From: Giesbergeria sp.
GTDB lineage: Bacteria; Pseudomonadota; Gammaproteobacteria; Burkholderiales; Burkholderiaceae_C
DNA: 55,446 bases
NCBI GenBank assembly: GCA_023150295.1
Contig: JAKLLE010000017.1
Location: forward strand, 1 to 55,446
Direction of reading: 5' to 3'
Below are positions 1 through 8,088 of this stretch, piece by piece. Each line of letters begins with the position of its first letter. Within the stretch, counting starts at the first letter, position 1. Below the pieces are notes generated by a model. That model saw only the letters and a list, made by a program, of their open reading frames with translations. It was not told the origin of the DNA and made no database searches. The translations under genes and the position numbers were made by a program.

Positions 1-41
1 ATCTTGCAATCCTCCTTGGCAAAGAACACCGCCCCGTGGAT

Positions 42-75
42 TTGTGGACAACTCGGATTGCCGAGTTGCCCACAA
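42..75. repeat. Near-perfect inverted repeat (hairpin) upstream of first gene
   Basis: Bases 42-56 pair with 61-75 around an ATTG loop: a 15-bp stem with one mismatch (48 against 69). No T-run follows, so it is not a standard intrinsic terminator. Each arm contains a TTGTGG-C/A-CAA type sequence that resembles a DnaA box with one mismatch. It could be a leader hairpin or a regulator site; its role is unknown. Confidence 0.5.
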
Positions 76-158
76 GCCCCACCGGGCTCCACTACGATGG
101 ATTCTCGCTGTCAAGTTCCACACGAAACGACGAAGAACCTGTAGAAAGGGCCTCTTCC

Positions 159-845
159 ATGCCTGCCTGGATATCCCGCGCCCTGCCCCTGGGGTGGATG
201 TTGTGCGCGCTGCCCCTGGCCGCGCAAACGCTGTGTTCCAGTACCGGGGCAACGCCCCCGCTGGCCTTGTTCGAGCGCTTCACCCGCGCCGATTGCCTGG
301 CCTGCTGGCAGGACGCCGCAACACCCACGCCTGGGGCCAGCGCGCTGGTGCTGGACTGGATTGTTCCCGGCGCCCTGGGTGACGAAGCCCCCATGGCTGC
401 CGCTGCGGTGCCCGAGGCGCTGGACCGGTTGCAGACCCTGCAGCGGCCCCCGCCCCCGGAGCGCGACATACACACGGCGCCCGTCGAGCCCTGGGCCGGG
501 CTGCGGCTGCGTGTGGGCCGGGGCCCCGAAGTCAACGGCTATGTGGGCGCCACCCTGTCGCTGGACGCCAGCGCCCCAGACCCCTGGAGCTACCACCTGC
601 TGCTGGTGCAGGCCGTGGCACAAGGCACCGAGGGCACGCCCGTGCCACGGTACGTGGTGCGCAACGCCATCCAGGGGCGGTGGACAGCGGACAACGCGCT
701 GCCCGCATCCCGCCACCGGCGCTGGATCGAGGTGCGCCCCATGCGCCTGCCCGAGGGTGCCGACCCCGCACTGTTCCACACCGTGGCCTGGGTGGAGAAC
801 GCCGACGGCCGGGTCGTGGCCGCTGCGCGATCGGTATGCCATTGA
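159..845 (+). CDS. Putative exported protein of unknown function
   Basis: A 228-residue protein. The ATG at 159 is chosen because it opens directly into a signal peptide: MPAWISRALPLGWMLCALPL followed by AAQ, a likely signal peptidase I site. The reading frame is open further upstream, to 36, but that extension has no secretion signal and crosses the hairpin at 42-75. The mature part has a pair of cysteines (around residues 42-45, DCLAC), a proline-rich stretch and a C-terminal cysteine, so a periplasmic disulphide is possible. I recognise no catalytic motif. A terminator-like hairpin follows at 892-924, so it is probably transcribed alone. The function is unknown. Confidence 0.65.
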   Translation: MPAWISRALPLGWMLCALPLAAQTLCSSTGATPPLALFERFTRADCLACWQDAATPTPGASALVLDWIVPGALGDEAPMAAAAVPEALDRLQTLQRPPPPERDIHTAPVEPWAGLRLRVGRGPEVNGYVGATLSLDASAPDPWSYHLLLVQAVAQGTEGTPVPRYVVRNAIQGRWTADNALPASRHRRWIEVRPMRLPEGADPALFHTVAWVENADGRVVAAARSVCH

Positions 846-891
846 GGCACTCGGGGGCTGCGCCCTGGGGCCGGGGCGGGTAGAATCAGTC

Positions 892-924
892 ACCGGGCCC
901 AAGTTTCTTGTCGCCCGGTTTTTT
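892..924 (+). terminator. Intrinsic terminator or attenuator ahead of guaC
   Basis: ACCGGGC (892-898) pairs with GCCCGGT (913-919) around a 14-base loop and is followed by a run of six T's (919-924). It lies between the stop of the exported-protein gene at 845 and guaC at 1053. It may simply end the upstream transcript. A TAGAAT box at 880-885 would place a start site close to the hairpin, so it could also act in a guaC leader; that second reading is speculative. Confidence 0.55.
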
Positions 925-1052
925 GTGCCCGCGCACAGCGGGGTTCGGTGCAGGCTGCCACGCCTGCATCCGCAAAGCCGGTCTGCAAGCCAAGCGCCCC
1001 ACGCCGCCCAAAATCCTTTGGCGGCGACCTTTTCAAAGGAGCTTGGAACCTC

Positions 1053-2030
1053 ATGGAAATCTTCGACTACGACAACATCCTGCTGCTGCCGCGCAAGTGC
1101 CGCGTGGAGAGCCGCTCGGAATGCGACGCCGGCGTACAGTTCGGCCCGCGCCGCTTTCGCCTGCCCGCCGTACCCGCCAACATGAAGACGGTGGTGGACG
1201 AGCGCATTTGCACCTGGATGGCACAGAACGGCTACTTCTACGTGATGCACCGGTTCGACCTGGACAACGTGCAGTTTGTGCGCGACATGCAGGCCCAGGG
1301 TTGCTTTGCGTCGATCTCGCTGGGCGTGAAGGCCCCCGACTACGCCACGGTGGACCGCCTCAAGGCCGAAGGCCTGGTGCCCGAATTCATCACCATCGAC
1401 ATCGCCCACGGCCACGCCGACAGCGTCAAGGCCATGATCGGCTACCTCAAGCAGCACCTGCCCACATCGTTTGTGATTGCAGGCAACGTGGCCACGCCCG
1501 AGGCGGTGATCGACCTGGAAAACTGGGGCGCCGACGCCACCAAAGTGGGCGTGGGCCCGGGCAAGGTGTGCATCACCAAGCTCAAGACGGGTTTTGGCAC
1601 AGGCGGCTGGCAGCTCAGCGCGCTCAAGTGGTGCGCGCGCGTAGCCACCAAGCCCATCGTGGCCGACGGCGGCATCCGCAGCCACGGCGACATTGCCAAG
1701 AGCATCCGCTTTGGCGCCACCATGGTGATGATCGGCTCGCTGTTTGCGGGGCATGAGGAGTCGCCCGGCAAGACCGTGGAAGTCGATGGCGAGCTGTTCA
1801 AGGAGTACTACGGCTCGGCCAGCGACTTCAACAAGGGCGAGTACAAGCACGTCGAGGGCAAGCGCATCCTGGAGCCCATCAAGGGCAAGCTGGCCAACAC
1901 GCTGATCGAGATGGAGCAGGACGTGCAAAGCTCCATCAGCTACGCTGGCGGCACCAAGCTCATGGACATCCGCAAGGTGAACTACGTGATCCTGGGCGGC
2001 GACAACGCGGGTGAGCACTTGCTGATGTAG
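1053..2030 (+). CDS. guaC: GMP reductase, short (type 2) form
   Basis: Converts GMP to IMP with NADPH, releasing ammonia, in cytosolic purine salvage. The protein has 325 residues, matching the short GMP reductase best known from Firmicutes, and lacks the CBS pair of IMP dehydrogenase. It opens [16 protein letters not shown]. The IMPDH/GMPR catalytic cysteine is visible at about C173 in GPGKVCITK, with the substrate-loop motifs ADGGI and FAGHEESPG further on. ATG 1053 has a good ribosome site (AAAGGAG, 1035-1041); an in-frame extension to 948 has none. Short-form GuaC in a betaproteobacterium differs from the enterobacterial GuaC type, but I cannot tell from one window whether it was transferred. 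Confidence 0.93.
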   Translation: MEIFDYDNILLLPRKCRVESRSECDAGVQFGPRRFRLPAVPANMKTVVDERICTWMAQNGYFYVMHRFDLDNVQFVRDMQAQGCFASISLGVKAPDYATVDRLKAEGLVPEFITIDIAHGHADSVKAMIGYLKQHLPTSFVIAGNVATPEAVIDLENWGADATKVGVGPGKVCITKLKTGFGTGGWQLSALKWCARVATKPIVADGGIRSHGDIAKSIRFGATMVMIGSLFAGHEESPGKTVEVDGELFKEYYGSASDFNKGEYKHVEGKRILEPIKGKLANTLIEMEQDVQSSISYAGGTKLMDIRKVNYVILGGDNAGEHLLM

Positions 2031-2125
2031 GCCTTGCTCGTCAGCGTTTCGACAGGCAAGTGACCGCTGGTGACAGCCTGGGACAGGCGCTCCGCTGTAT
2101 TCTTGAATCCAGACAAGGAGATGCC

Positions 2126-2995
2126 ATGAAAGTCGCTGTGTTGGGGATTGGGCTCATGGGCTACCGCATGGCTCAACGCCTGCGGGAAGCGGGGCACGAA
2201 GTCCACGTCTGGAACCGCACGCACGAGCGCGCCGCGCCACTGGCGGATCTGGGCGCCACGGTACACACCAGCGCACCGCAGGCAGCCGCAGCGGCCGAAT
2301 GCGTGATCACCATGCTGGAAAACGGCCCCGTGGTCGGCGAGGTGCTTTTCGACCTGGGCACGGCCCAGGCCATGGCCGCAGGCACACTGGTGATCGACAT
2401 GTCCTCCATCCGTCCGGCCGAGGCCCGTGGCCACGCCGCACGGCTGGGCGAGCGTGGTGTACACCACCTGGACGCCCCGGTCTCTGGCGGCACGGTGGGC
2501 GCAGAACAAGGAACGCTGGCCATCATGGCCGGGGGCCGACCGCAGGACTACCAGCGCGCCCTGCCCGTGTTCGAGGCCCTGGGCCACCCCACGCACGTGG
2601 GACCGCACGGTGCAGGGCAACTGGCCAAGCTGGCCAACCAGATGATCGTGGGCATCACCATCGGCGCCGTGGCCGAGGCGCTGCTGCTGGCAGCCAAGGG
2701 CGGTGCCGACATGGGCAAGGTGCGCGAGGCCATCCAGGGCGGCTTTGCCGACAGCCGCATCCTGCAACTGCACGGCCTGCGCATGGTGGAGCGCGACTTC
2801 ACCCCGCACGGACGCCTGAGCGTGCAGCTCAAGGACATGCGCAACGCCATGGCCACCGCACAGGAAATCGGCTTCGACGCCCCCATCACGCAACTGTTCG
2901 AATCGCTCTACGCCGCAGGCGAGGAGCACGGCCTGGGCGGGCTGGACCACAGCGGCCTGTTCGTGGAGCTGGCCAGCCGCAACGCCATGCAATGA
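2126..2995 (+). CDS. NAD(P)-dependent beta-hydroxyacid dehydrogenase
   Basis: A 289-residue member of the 3-hydroxyisobutyrate / tartronate-semialdehyde reductase family, soluble oxidoreductases acting on beta-hydroxy acids. Visible features: the N-terminal Rossmann motif GIGLMG (residues 7-12), the family substrate-binding signature DAPVSGG (116-122), and the catalytic lysine at about K168 in GQLAKLANQ. The rest is the all-helical C-terminal domain. ATG 2126 follows AAGGAG at 2115-2120; another ATG at 2121 is out of frame. The substrate cannot be decided from sequence: tartronate semialdehyde, 3-hydroxyisobutyrate and succinate semialdehyde reductases look alike here. No glyoxylate or valine pathway genes lie beside it. 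Confidence 0.88.
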   Translation: MKVAVLGIGLMGYRMAQRLREAGHEVHVWNRTHERAAPLADLGATVHTSAPQAAAAAECVITMLENGPVVGEVLFDLGTAQAMAAGTLVIDMSSIRPAEARGHAARLGERGVHHLDAPVSGGTVGAEQGTLAIMAGGRPQDYQRALPVFEALGHPTHVGPHGAGQLAKLANQMIVGITIGAVAEALLLAAKGGADMGKVREAIQGGFADSRILQLHGLRMVERDFTPHGRLSVQLKDMRNAMATAQEIGFDAPITQLFESLYAAGEEHGLGGLDHSGLFVELASRNAMQ

Positions 2996-3008
2996 AGCAA
3001 GGCGCAAC

Positions 3009-3038
3009 TTGCTCGAATCCCGAAAAATAGTGCATAAT
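3009..3038 (+). promoter_or_regulatory. Sigma-70 promoter of tRNA-Lys
   Basis: TTGCTC (3009-3014) and CATAAT (3033-3038) are separated by 18 bases, and the -10 box lies about 33 bases before the mature tRNA. This is the expected layout for a single tRNA gene. The promoter begins only 14 bases after the upstream stop codon. Confidence 0.65.
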
Positions 3039-3070
3039 TGCAGTCTTCGCCGGAAACGGTGAAACGCAGT

Positions 3071-3146
3071 GGGTTCTTAGCTCAGTTGGTAGAGCAGCGG
3101 ACTCTTAATCCGTAGGTCGAGTGTTCGAGTCACTCAGGACCCACCA
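3071..3146 (+). tRNA. tRNA-Lys, anticodon CTT
   Basis: A 76-base cloverleaf that I could fold by hand. The acceptor stem GGGTTCT pairs with AGGACCC (one T-G wobble), the D-arm has GCTC/GAGC, the anticodon stem GCGGA pairs with TCCGT around the loop CTCTTAA (anticodon CTT), the T-arm is GAGTG/CACTC with a TTCGAGT loop, and CCA is encoded at 3144-3146. It reads AAG lysine codons. It has its own promoter upstream and a terminator downstream. Confidence 0.96.
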
Positions 3147-3153
3147 CTCATTC

Positions 3154-3183
3154 AAGGGCTTGGCGCGTGCCAGGCCCTTTCGC
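3154..3183 (+). terminator. Terminator of tRNA-Lys
   Basis: An 11-bp stem (3154-3164 with 3169-3179, one wobble) with a GCGT loop and a short T-run begins eight bases after the tRNA 3' end. Confidence 0.7.
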
Positions 3184-3242
3184 ATTGGGCCTTCGAAGAC
3201 AATGCCCTCAGCGTTCAAACCCGTAGCCCAGCCCATCACCCC

Positions 3243-4475
3243 ATGAACCCCCAAGCCGATCAACTTTGGCGCGCCCCGCGCTGGGCCCTGGCCGTGCTGC
3301 TGGCCGTGCTGGGCATGCTGGGGCCGTTTTCCATTGACACCTACCTGCCCGCCTTCACGGGGATGGCGCAGGCACTGCAGGCCAGCCCGGTGCAGATGCA
3401 GCAGACGCTCTCGGCCTACCTGTTCGGGTTTGCCTTCATGAACCTGTTCCACGGTGCGCTGTCCGACAGCTTTGGCCGCAGGCCCGTGATCCTGTGGGGA
3501 ATTGCCATGTTCACCATCGCCTCGGCCGGTTGCGCACTGTCCCAGAACATTGGGCAACTGGTGTTCTTCCGGGCACTGCAGGGCTTCTCCACTGGCGCAG
3601 GCATTGTGGTGTCGCGCGCGGTCATCCGCGACATGTTCCCCCCCTCGCAGGCCCAGAAGGTCATGAGCCAGGTCACCATCTACTTTGGGGTGGCGCCCGC
3701 GGTGGCCCCCATTGTGGGTGGCTGGCTGTACGTGCATGCTGGCTGGCACAGCATCTTCTGGTTTCTGACGGGCGTGGGCGTGCTGCTGTGGGTGGCCAAT
3801 GCACGGCTGCTGCCCGAGACGCTGCATCCAGACCAACGCCAGCCCTTCCACATCCGGCACCTGATGCAGGGCTACTGGCAGCTCAGCTCCAGCCCCCGCT
3901 TTTTGCTGCTGGCGCTGGCCAGCGGGGTGCCGTTCAATGGCATGTTCCTGTACGTGCTGGCAGCCCCGGCGTTCTTGGGCACACACCTGGCGTTGGCACC
4001 CACCCAGTTCTTCTGGTTCTTTGTGCTGACCATCTCAGGCATCATGGCCGGGGCCTGGCTCAGCGGGCGGCTGGCCGGGCAAGTAACGCCCAAGCGCCAG
4101 ATTCGCATGGGCTTCTCCGTCATGCTTGCCGTGTCGGTGCTGAACCTGCTGGCCAACATGGTTTTGGAGCCCCATGTGTCATGGGCACTGGTTCCGATCG
4201 CTGTGTTCGCCTTTGGCTGGGCGCTGATGGTGCCCGTGGTCACGCTGCTGGTGCTGGATCTTCACCCCGAGCGGCGCGGCATGGCATCGTCGCTGCAGGC
4301 CTGCATTGGCTCGGCGGCCAACGGGTTGGTGGCTGGCGTCGTGGTACCCCTGGTAATGCACTCGCCCCAGCTGCTGGCTGCCACATCCATGGCGATGATG
4401 GCCGTGGGGCTGGTGGCCTGGGTGGTGTTGCGCCGCCGCTGGCCCGAGACGGGCCAACACATCGCCGCGCATTGA
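3243..4475 (+). CDS. MFS multidrug exporter, Bcr/CflA family
   Basis: A 410-residue inner-membrane protein with about twelve hydrophobic helices. It carries the hallmarks of the Bcr/CflA branch (DHA1 drug:proton antiporters): the helix-1 motif FSIDTYLPAF near residues 30-39, the MFS loop 2-3 signature GALSDSFGRRPV (around 71-82), and the helix 5 pattern with repeated Pro/Gly (VAPAVAPIVGGWLY). The start ATG at 3243 sits just after the tRNA terminator. The gene is convergent with the GGDEF gene, 13 bases apart. Bcr/CflA members export bicyclomycin, chloramphenicol, sulphonamides or small peptides; the substrate here cannot be predicted. Confidence 0.92.
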   Translation: MNPQADQLWRAPRWALAVLLAVLGMLGPFSIDTYLPAFTGMAQALQASPVQMQQTLSAYLFGFAFMNLFHGALSDSFGRRPVILWGIAMFTIASAGCALSQNIGQLVFFRALQGFSTGAGIVVSRAVIRDMFPPSQAQKVMSQVTIYFGVAPAVAPIVGGWLYVHAGWHSIFWFLTGVGVLLWVANARLLPETLHPDQRQPFHIRHLMQGYWQLSSSPRFLLLALASGVPFNGMFLYVLAAPAFLGTHLALAPTQFFWFFVLTISGIMAGAWLSGRLAGQVTPKRQIRMGFSVMLAVSVLNLLANMVLEPHVSWALVPIAVFAFGWALMVPVVTLLVLDLHPERRGMASSLQACIGSAANGLVAGVVVPLVMHSPQLLAATSMAMMAVGLVAWVVLRRRWPETGQHIAAH

Positions 4476-4488
4476 CGCAGCGAGCCGT

Positions 4489-5964
4489 TCAGACCGATGG
4501 CCCAAGGCGGCGCCGGTCCAGGGCATGCTCCTGGTAAAAGCGCTTTTTTTCTTCGTACATGCCCTGATCGGCACGTTGCAGCGCCTCATCGAGCTGGTCG
4601 CCCGATTGACAGGTGGCTTTGCCCATGGCCAGGCTGAGATGCTGGCCAGGATAGAACTGGTTGTTCATCTCGATCATGGAGTCGATCCGCTCCTGCACCG
4701 CCAGGACTCCGCGCTCATCCACACCCGAGAGCAACACAATGAACTCATCCCCCCCGACGCGCGCAACGCAGTGGGATGGATCCACCGCCTTGGCCAGGGC
4801 CTCGCCCGTGCGCCGCAGCATGGCATCGCCCGCAGCATGGCCTTGTTCGTCGTTGATGATCTTGAGGCCGTTGAGGTCGATGGCGATGATGCTCAGCGGC
4901 CAAGGACCCTTGCGCCGGATGCGGTTGAGCTCCTCCACATAGAACGCGCGGTTGCGCAACTGGGTAAGCACGTCATGCTTGCCCAGGTATTCGAGGTAGG
5001 CCTCGGCCTGCTTGCGCGCCGTGATGTCCACCAGTGACAGCAGCACCAGCCCCCAGTCGTCTTCATGCCCGGCCATCACGGCAAACTGCATGTGGATGTA
5101 TACCGTGTCGCCCGACAGCGCATAGTTGATCACCTCGCGCTGCTGCACCAGCTTGCCCTCCCACAGGTCCTGCAGCTGCTCGGCAAAGGAGTCGTGCATC
5201 TCGCCGCGGAACACGCGGGAGATCTGATTGAGCAGCTCGGCCTTGCTCTGCGCACCAAACATCTGCAGCGTCTGCTGGTTCACGTCGATGACGCGAATCT
5301 CCTTCATGCAACGGGTCACGAACTCCGGGTGCACCTTGATGAAGGTCTTGAAGTCGCGGATGCCCTGCTGGCGCACCTCGTCCATCAGGCGCTTGATGGC
5401 GCTGAAGTCCTCCACCCACAGGGATACGGGGGAATGTTCGAACAGACCGCGCGCATAGCGCTCGCTGCGCTGCAGCTGGCTGGTGGCCTGCACCTGGGTC
5501 GTGACATCTTCGAGCGAGACCAGCACGCGGCTCCAGGTGTCTTCATGCCCCGGCAGGATGCGGCCACGGATGCGCACATCCATCCTGCGGCGGTCCAGTG
5601 CGTAGTTCACGGTCTGGTTGGAAAACTCCAGCTCACCTGACCACAGCGACTCCAGCTCATGGGTCACCTGCTCATGCATGTCGTCCCGAAACACCTGGTC
5701 TAGGTTGCTCAGCAGCTCTTCCGGGCTGGGGGCAGCAAACAGCTCCAGCGTGCGCTGGTTGACGCGCAGCACCCGCAGACTGGCGGTGCATTGGCGCAGC
5801 CGGTCGGGGTCTTGCGCCAGGTGTGCCCGCAGGTCGGTGATGCCCTCGGCGCGCCAGGCATCGAACAGTTGGCGCAGCGCGCTGTAGTCCTCCAACCACA
5901 GCGACACGGGTGCCAACGCAAACATGTGCTCGAAATCGGCACTCGACGAAACAGATGCAACCAC
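4489..5964 (-). CDS. Diguanylate cyclase with two tandem PAS-type domains
   Basis: Makes c-di-GMP from two GTP. GTG 5964 is taken as the start (491 residues) because a perfect AGGAGG (5973-5978) lies eight bases before it; a longer frame to 6039 would begin inside the terminator hairpin. Two related PAS-like modules open with PVSLWLEDYSALRQLFD (about 20-36) and PVSLWVEDFSAIKRLMD (about 170-186), each followed by a fold ending in a DVT/DIT motif. The GGDEF domain is complete: LTQLRNRAF, IDLNGLKIINDEQGH, and GGDEF at about 404-408. The allosteric I-site (RxxD five residues before GGDEF) is replaced by DPSH, so c-di-GMP feedback is probably absent. No membrane segment is seen; it appears to be a cytosolic sensor. 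The ligand is unknown. Confidence 0.92.
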   Translation of the reverse strand: MVASVSSSADFEHMFALAPVSLWLEDYSALRQLFDAWRAEGITDLRAHLAQDPDRLRQCTASLRVLRVNQRTLELFAAPSPEELLSNLDQVFRDDMHEQVTHELESLWSGELEFSNQTVNYALDRRRMDVRIRGRILPGHEDTWSRVLVSLEDVTTQVQATSQLQRSERYARGLFEHSPVSLWVEDFSAIKRLMDEVRQQGIRDFKTFIKVHPEFVTRCMKEIRVIDVNQQTLQMFGAQSKAELLNQISRVFRGEMHDSFAEQLQDLWEGKLVQQREVINYALSGDTVYIHMQFAVMAGHEDDWGLVLLSLVDITARKQAEAYLEYLGKHDVLTQLRNRAFYVEELNRIRRKGPWPLSIIAIDLNGLKIINDEQGHAAGDAMLRRTGEALAKAVDPSHCVARVGGDEFIVLLSGVDERGVLAVQERIDSMIEMNNQFYPGQHLSLAMGKATCQSGDQLDEALQRADQGMYEEKKRFYQEHALDRRRLGPSV

Positions 5965-6025
5965 GGCCAAACCCTCCTGGAGCCTATTGTGCTGTGGCCC
6001 CGCAATGTGGGGAGTGCCCCAACGC

Positions 6026-6054
6026 AAAAAAGACCTCACGAGGAGGTCTTTTTT
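6026..6054. terminator. Bidirectional intrinsic terminator
   Basis: A 12-bp perfect stem (6026-6037 with 6043-6054) has a five-base loop and is flanked by A's on one side and T's on the other, so it works in both directions. It follows the helicase gene (stop at 6075, minus strand) and shields the GGDEF gene, which starts downstream at 5964. Confidence 0.9.
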
Positions 6055-6074
6055 GTACAGGGATGCCCGGAAGA

Positions 6075-7829
6075 TCAGGGGCGTGCCGGACGCTTGCGCG
6101 GCTCGTACGGCGCAAACGGCTTGCCTGCACCACCGGCCTTGGAATGGGCCGGTCGCTGTGGGGCAAAACCTTCGGCACGGCGTGGGGCCGGGCCGCTGCG
6201 CTGCTGCAGATCGCCAAAGCCAGGCTTGCGGCCATAGCCTTCACCGTCACGGCGGGGCGCTGGGCCACCACGGCCATGGCGCGCGTCGCGCTCATCGCGG
6301 CCACCACCAAATCCACCCTGGGGTGCGCCACGGCGGTCACCGTGGCCATTGCCACGGCCAGGCGCATTGCCAAAGCGGCGCTGCTCGCCACCGCGGCCGC
6401 CACGGCCGGCGAAATCACCACCCTGGGGGGGGCGCTGCACGGGCTCCAGGCCCGGCACCACAGCGGTCTTGAGGCGCTGCTGGCTGTAGCCTTCGATGTC
6501 GAAAATCTTGCGGCGGTCGCGGAACTCGGCAAAGGTCACGGCCAGGCCGTCGCGGCCCGCACGGCCGGTGCGGCCGATGCGGTGGGTGTAGTCCTCGGCC
6601 TTCATGGGCAGACCGAAGTTGAACACGTGGGTGATGGTGGGCACGTCAATGCCGCGTGCAGCCACATCGGTGGCCACCAGAATTTGCACCTGCCCGTTGC
6701 GCAGCGCCATCAGCCGGCGGTTGCGCAGGCCCTGGCTCAGGGCGCCGTGCAGTGCCACGGCCGAGAAACCCGCCTGTTGCAGGTCGGCGGCCAGTTCATC
6801 GCACTCGATCTGCGTGCTGGCAAACACAATGGCCTGGTTGATGGTGGTGTCGCGCAGCCAGTGGTCGAGCAGGCGGCGCTTGTGCTGTGGGTTATCTGCC
6901 CAGTAAAGCACCTGCTGGATGTTGGCGTGCTTTTCCTGGGGCGTGTCGATCTGCACTTTCTGCACGTTGCTGCCGCCGTCGTGCATCACGCGCATGGCCA
7001 GTTGCTGGATGCGCGGCGCAAAGGTGGCGCTGAACATCATGGTCTGCTTGCGTGCGCTGGTCAGGTGGTTGATCTCGGCGAGATCGTCCGAGAAGCCCAG
7101 ATCCAGCATGCGGTCGGCTTCGTCCACCACCAGGAACTGCACCTTGTCGAGCTGGATCTGCTGCGAGCGCTGCAGATCGAGCAGGCGCCCCGGCGTAGCC
7201 ACCACGAGGTCGGCGTTCTGCAGCTTGGCAATCTGCAACTGGTAGGGCATGCCGCCCACCACGTTGGCAATGCGCAGGCCCTTGCAATGCTTGACCAGGT
7301 CGATGGCATCGTGAGCCACCTGCTGGGCGAGTTCACGCGTGGGGCACAGCACCAGCGCGCCGGGAACAGCGGGCTGGAAGTTGCGCGACTGGGTCGGGTT
7401 CTTGCGGCGGGCGCGCTTCGGGGGCGCCTCGCCGCGCGCAGCGGCCTCGGCCGCCAGGCGGTCGAATTCGGCGCGGGCCTGGGCGTCGGCCTGGGCCTTC
7501 TGGTCCAGCAGGGTGTGCAGCACGGGCAGCAGGAACGCCGCCGTCTTGCCACTGCCCGTCTGGCTGGACACCATCAGGTCGATGTAGCGGCCGCCCTGGG
7601 CCTGTGCACCCATGGCCAGCGGAACCGCCTTGCACTGCACGGCGGTGGGTTGGGTGTAGCCCAGGTCGGCCACGGCCTGCACCAGTTCGCGGGCCAGGCC
7701 CAGCTCAACGAAGCCGTTGGGCTCGGCGCTCACACCCTGGGCCAGGTCGGCGGTGTCGGGGGTGGCAATGTCGGAAACAATGGAATCGGCAGGCGCAAAG
7801 TCGCCCAGCCCTTGGAGGGAGTCGGTCAT
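6075..7829 (-). CDS. DEAD-box ATP-dependent RNA helicase (RhlE-like)
   Basis: A 584-residue RNA-unwinding ATPase. All core motifs are present in order: SSQTGSGKTAAF (I), PTRELAQQ (Ia), TPGRLLD (Ib), DEADRML (II), FSATF (III), VATDVAARGID (V) and HRIGRTGRAGR (VI). A charged insertion of about 40 residues, rich in Ala, Glu, Arg and Lys, separates motifs I and Ia. The C-terminal ~140 residues are a basic, glycine/arginine-rich RGG-type tail, typical of RNA-annealing extensions in RhlE-like proteins. ATG 7829 is chosen; further in-frame codons to 7901 lie inside the structured leader. A strong promoter about 220 bases upstream gives a long 5' leader with hairpins (see findings), as in cold-induced helicases. 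Confidence 0.93.
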   Translation of the reverse strand: MTDSLQGLGDFAPADSIVSDIATPDTADLAQGVSAEPNGFVELGLARELVQAVADLGYTQPTAVQCKAVPLAMGAQAQGGRYIDLMVSSQTGSGKTAAFLLPVLHTLLDQKAQADAQARAEFDRLAAEAAARGEAPPKRARRKNPTQSRNFQPAVPGALVLCPTRELAQQVAHDAIDLVKHCKGLRIANVVGGMPYQLQIAKLQNADLVVATPGRLLDLQRSQQIQLDKVQFLVVDEADRMLDLGFSDDLAEINHLTSARKQTMMFSATFAPRIQQLAMRVMHDGGSNVQKVQIDTPQEKHANIQQVLYWADNPQHKRRLLDHWLRDTTINQAIVFASTQIECDELAADLQQAGFSAVALHGALSQGLRNRRLMALRNGQVQILVATDVAARGIDVPTITHVFNFGLPMKAEDYTHRIGRTGRAGRDGLAVTFAEFRDRRKIFDIEGYSQQRLKTAVVPGLEPVQRPPQGGDFAGRGGRGGEQRRFGNAPGRGNGHGDRRGAPQGGFGGGRDERDARHGRGGPAPRRDGEGYGRKPGFGDLQQRSGPAPRRAEGFAPQRPAHSKAGGAGKPFAPYEPRKRPARP

Positions 7830-7877
7830 GGTTTTCTCACACGACAACAGCCGCAGGCGCTTTTCCTGCGCTGGCAT

Positions 7878-7911
7878 CGTTTGATGGTTACAAAACATCA
7901 ACCATCAAACG
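7878..7911. repeat. Perfect 12-bp inverted repeat in the helicase leader
   Basis: CGTTTGATGGTT (7878-7889) and its exact reverse complement (7900-7911) flank a 10-base spacer. It lies 49-82 bases before the helicase start codon, inside the predicted transcript. It may be an mRNA hairpin controlling translation or stability, or a DNA operator. Confidence 0.7.
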
Positions 7912-8020
7912 GAACCTGGTGGCCGAAGCGGTCGGCCCAGGCGGGCATTGTTTGCAAGGCGCCAGGCGCAAGGGTTTGCGCTGGCGTGCAGGGCCCGGTG
8001 AGTGAAGGGAGATGCACAAT

Positions 8021-8043
8021 TTGCCGCACACAATGTGTGGCAA
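8021..8043. repeat. Inverted repeat at the predicted 5' end of the helicase mRNA
   Basis: TTGCCGCACA and TGTGTGGCAA form a 10-bp stem (one wobble) around CAA. The stem would begin at or within a base or two of the transcription start predicted from the promoter at 8051-8080, so it could be a 5'-terminal stem-loop protecting the RNA, or an operator. Confidence 0.6.
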
Positions 8044-8050
8044 GCCTGCA

Positions 8051-8080
8051 ATTATGGCACGACCTGGGGTTTTCCCGCAA
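8051..8080 (-). promoter_or_regulatory. Sigma-70 promoter for the DEAD-box helicase
   Basis: On the minus strand, TTGCGG (8080-8075), an 18-base spacer and CATAAT (8056-8051). Transcription would start near 8044 and give a leader of about 215 bases before the ATG at 7829. Confidence 0.6.
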
Positions 8081-8088
8081 GTGCTGAA

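Noticed and set aside
111-2018. 635-codon open frame on the minus strand
   Set aside because: It runs antisense through guaC and the exported-protein gene. High-GC codon bias opens such frames; the protein is low-complexity Ala/His/Gly and shows no domain.
4527-4560. Another dispersed-element copy near the 3' end of the diguanylate cyclase (AAAGCGCTTTT)
   Set aside because: Only the GCGC core matches; the AGCTAT and TAGCAA parts are absent at the fixed offsets.
5965-6039. Upstream extension of the diguanylate cyclase to an ATG inside the terminator
   Set aside because: A perfect AGGAGG precedes GTG 5964, and the ATG at 6039 lies in the terminator hairpin with no ribosome site.
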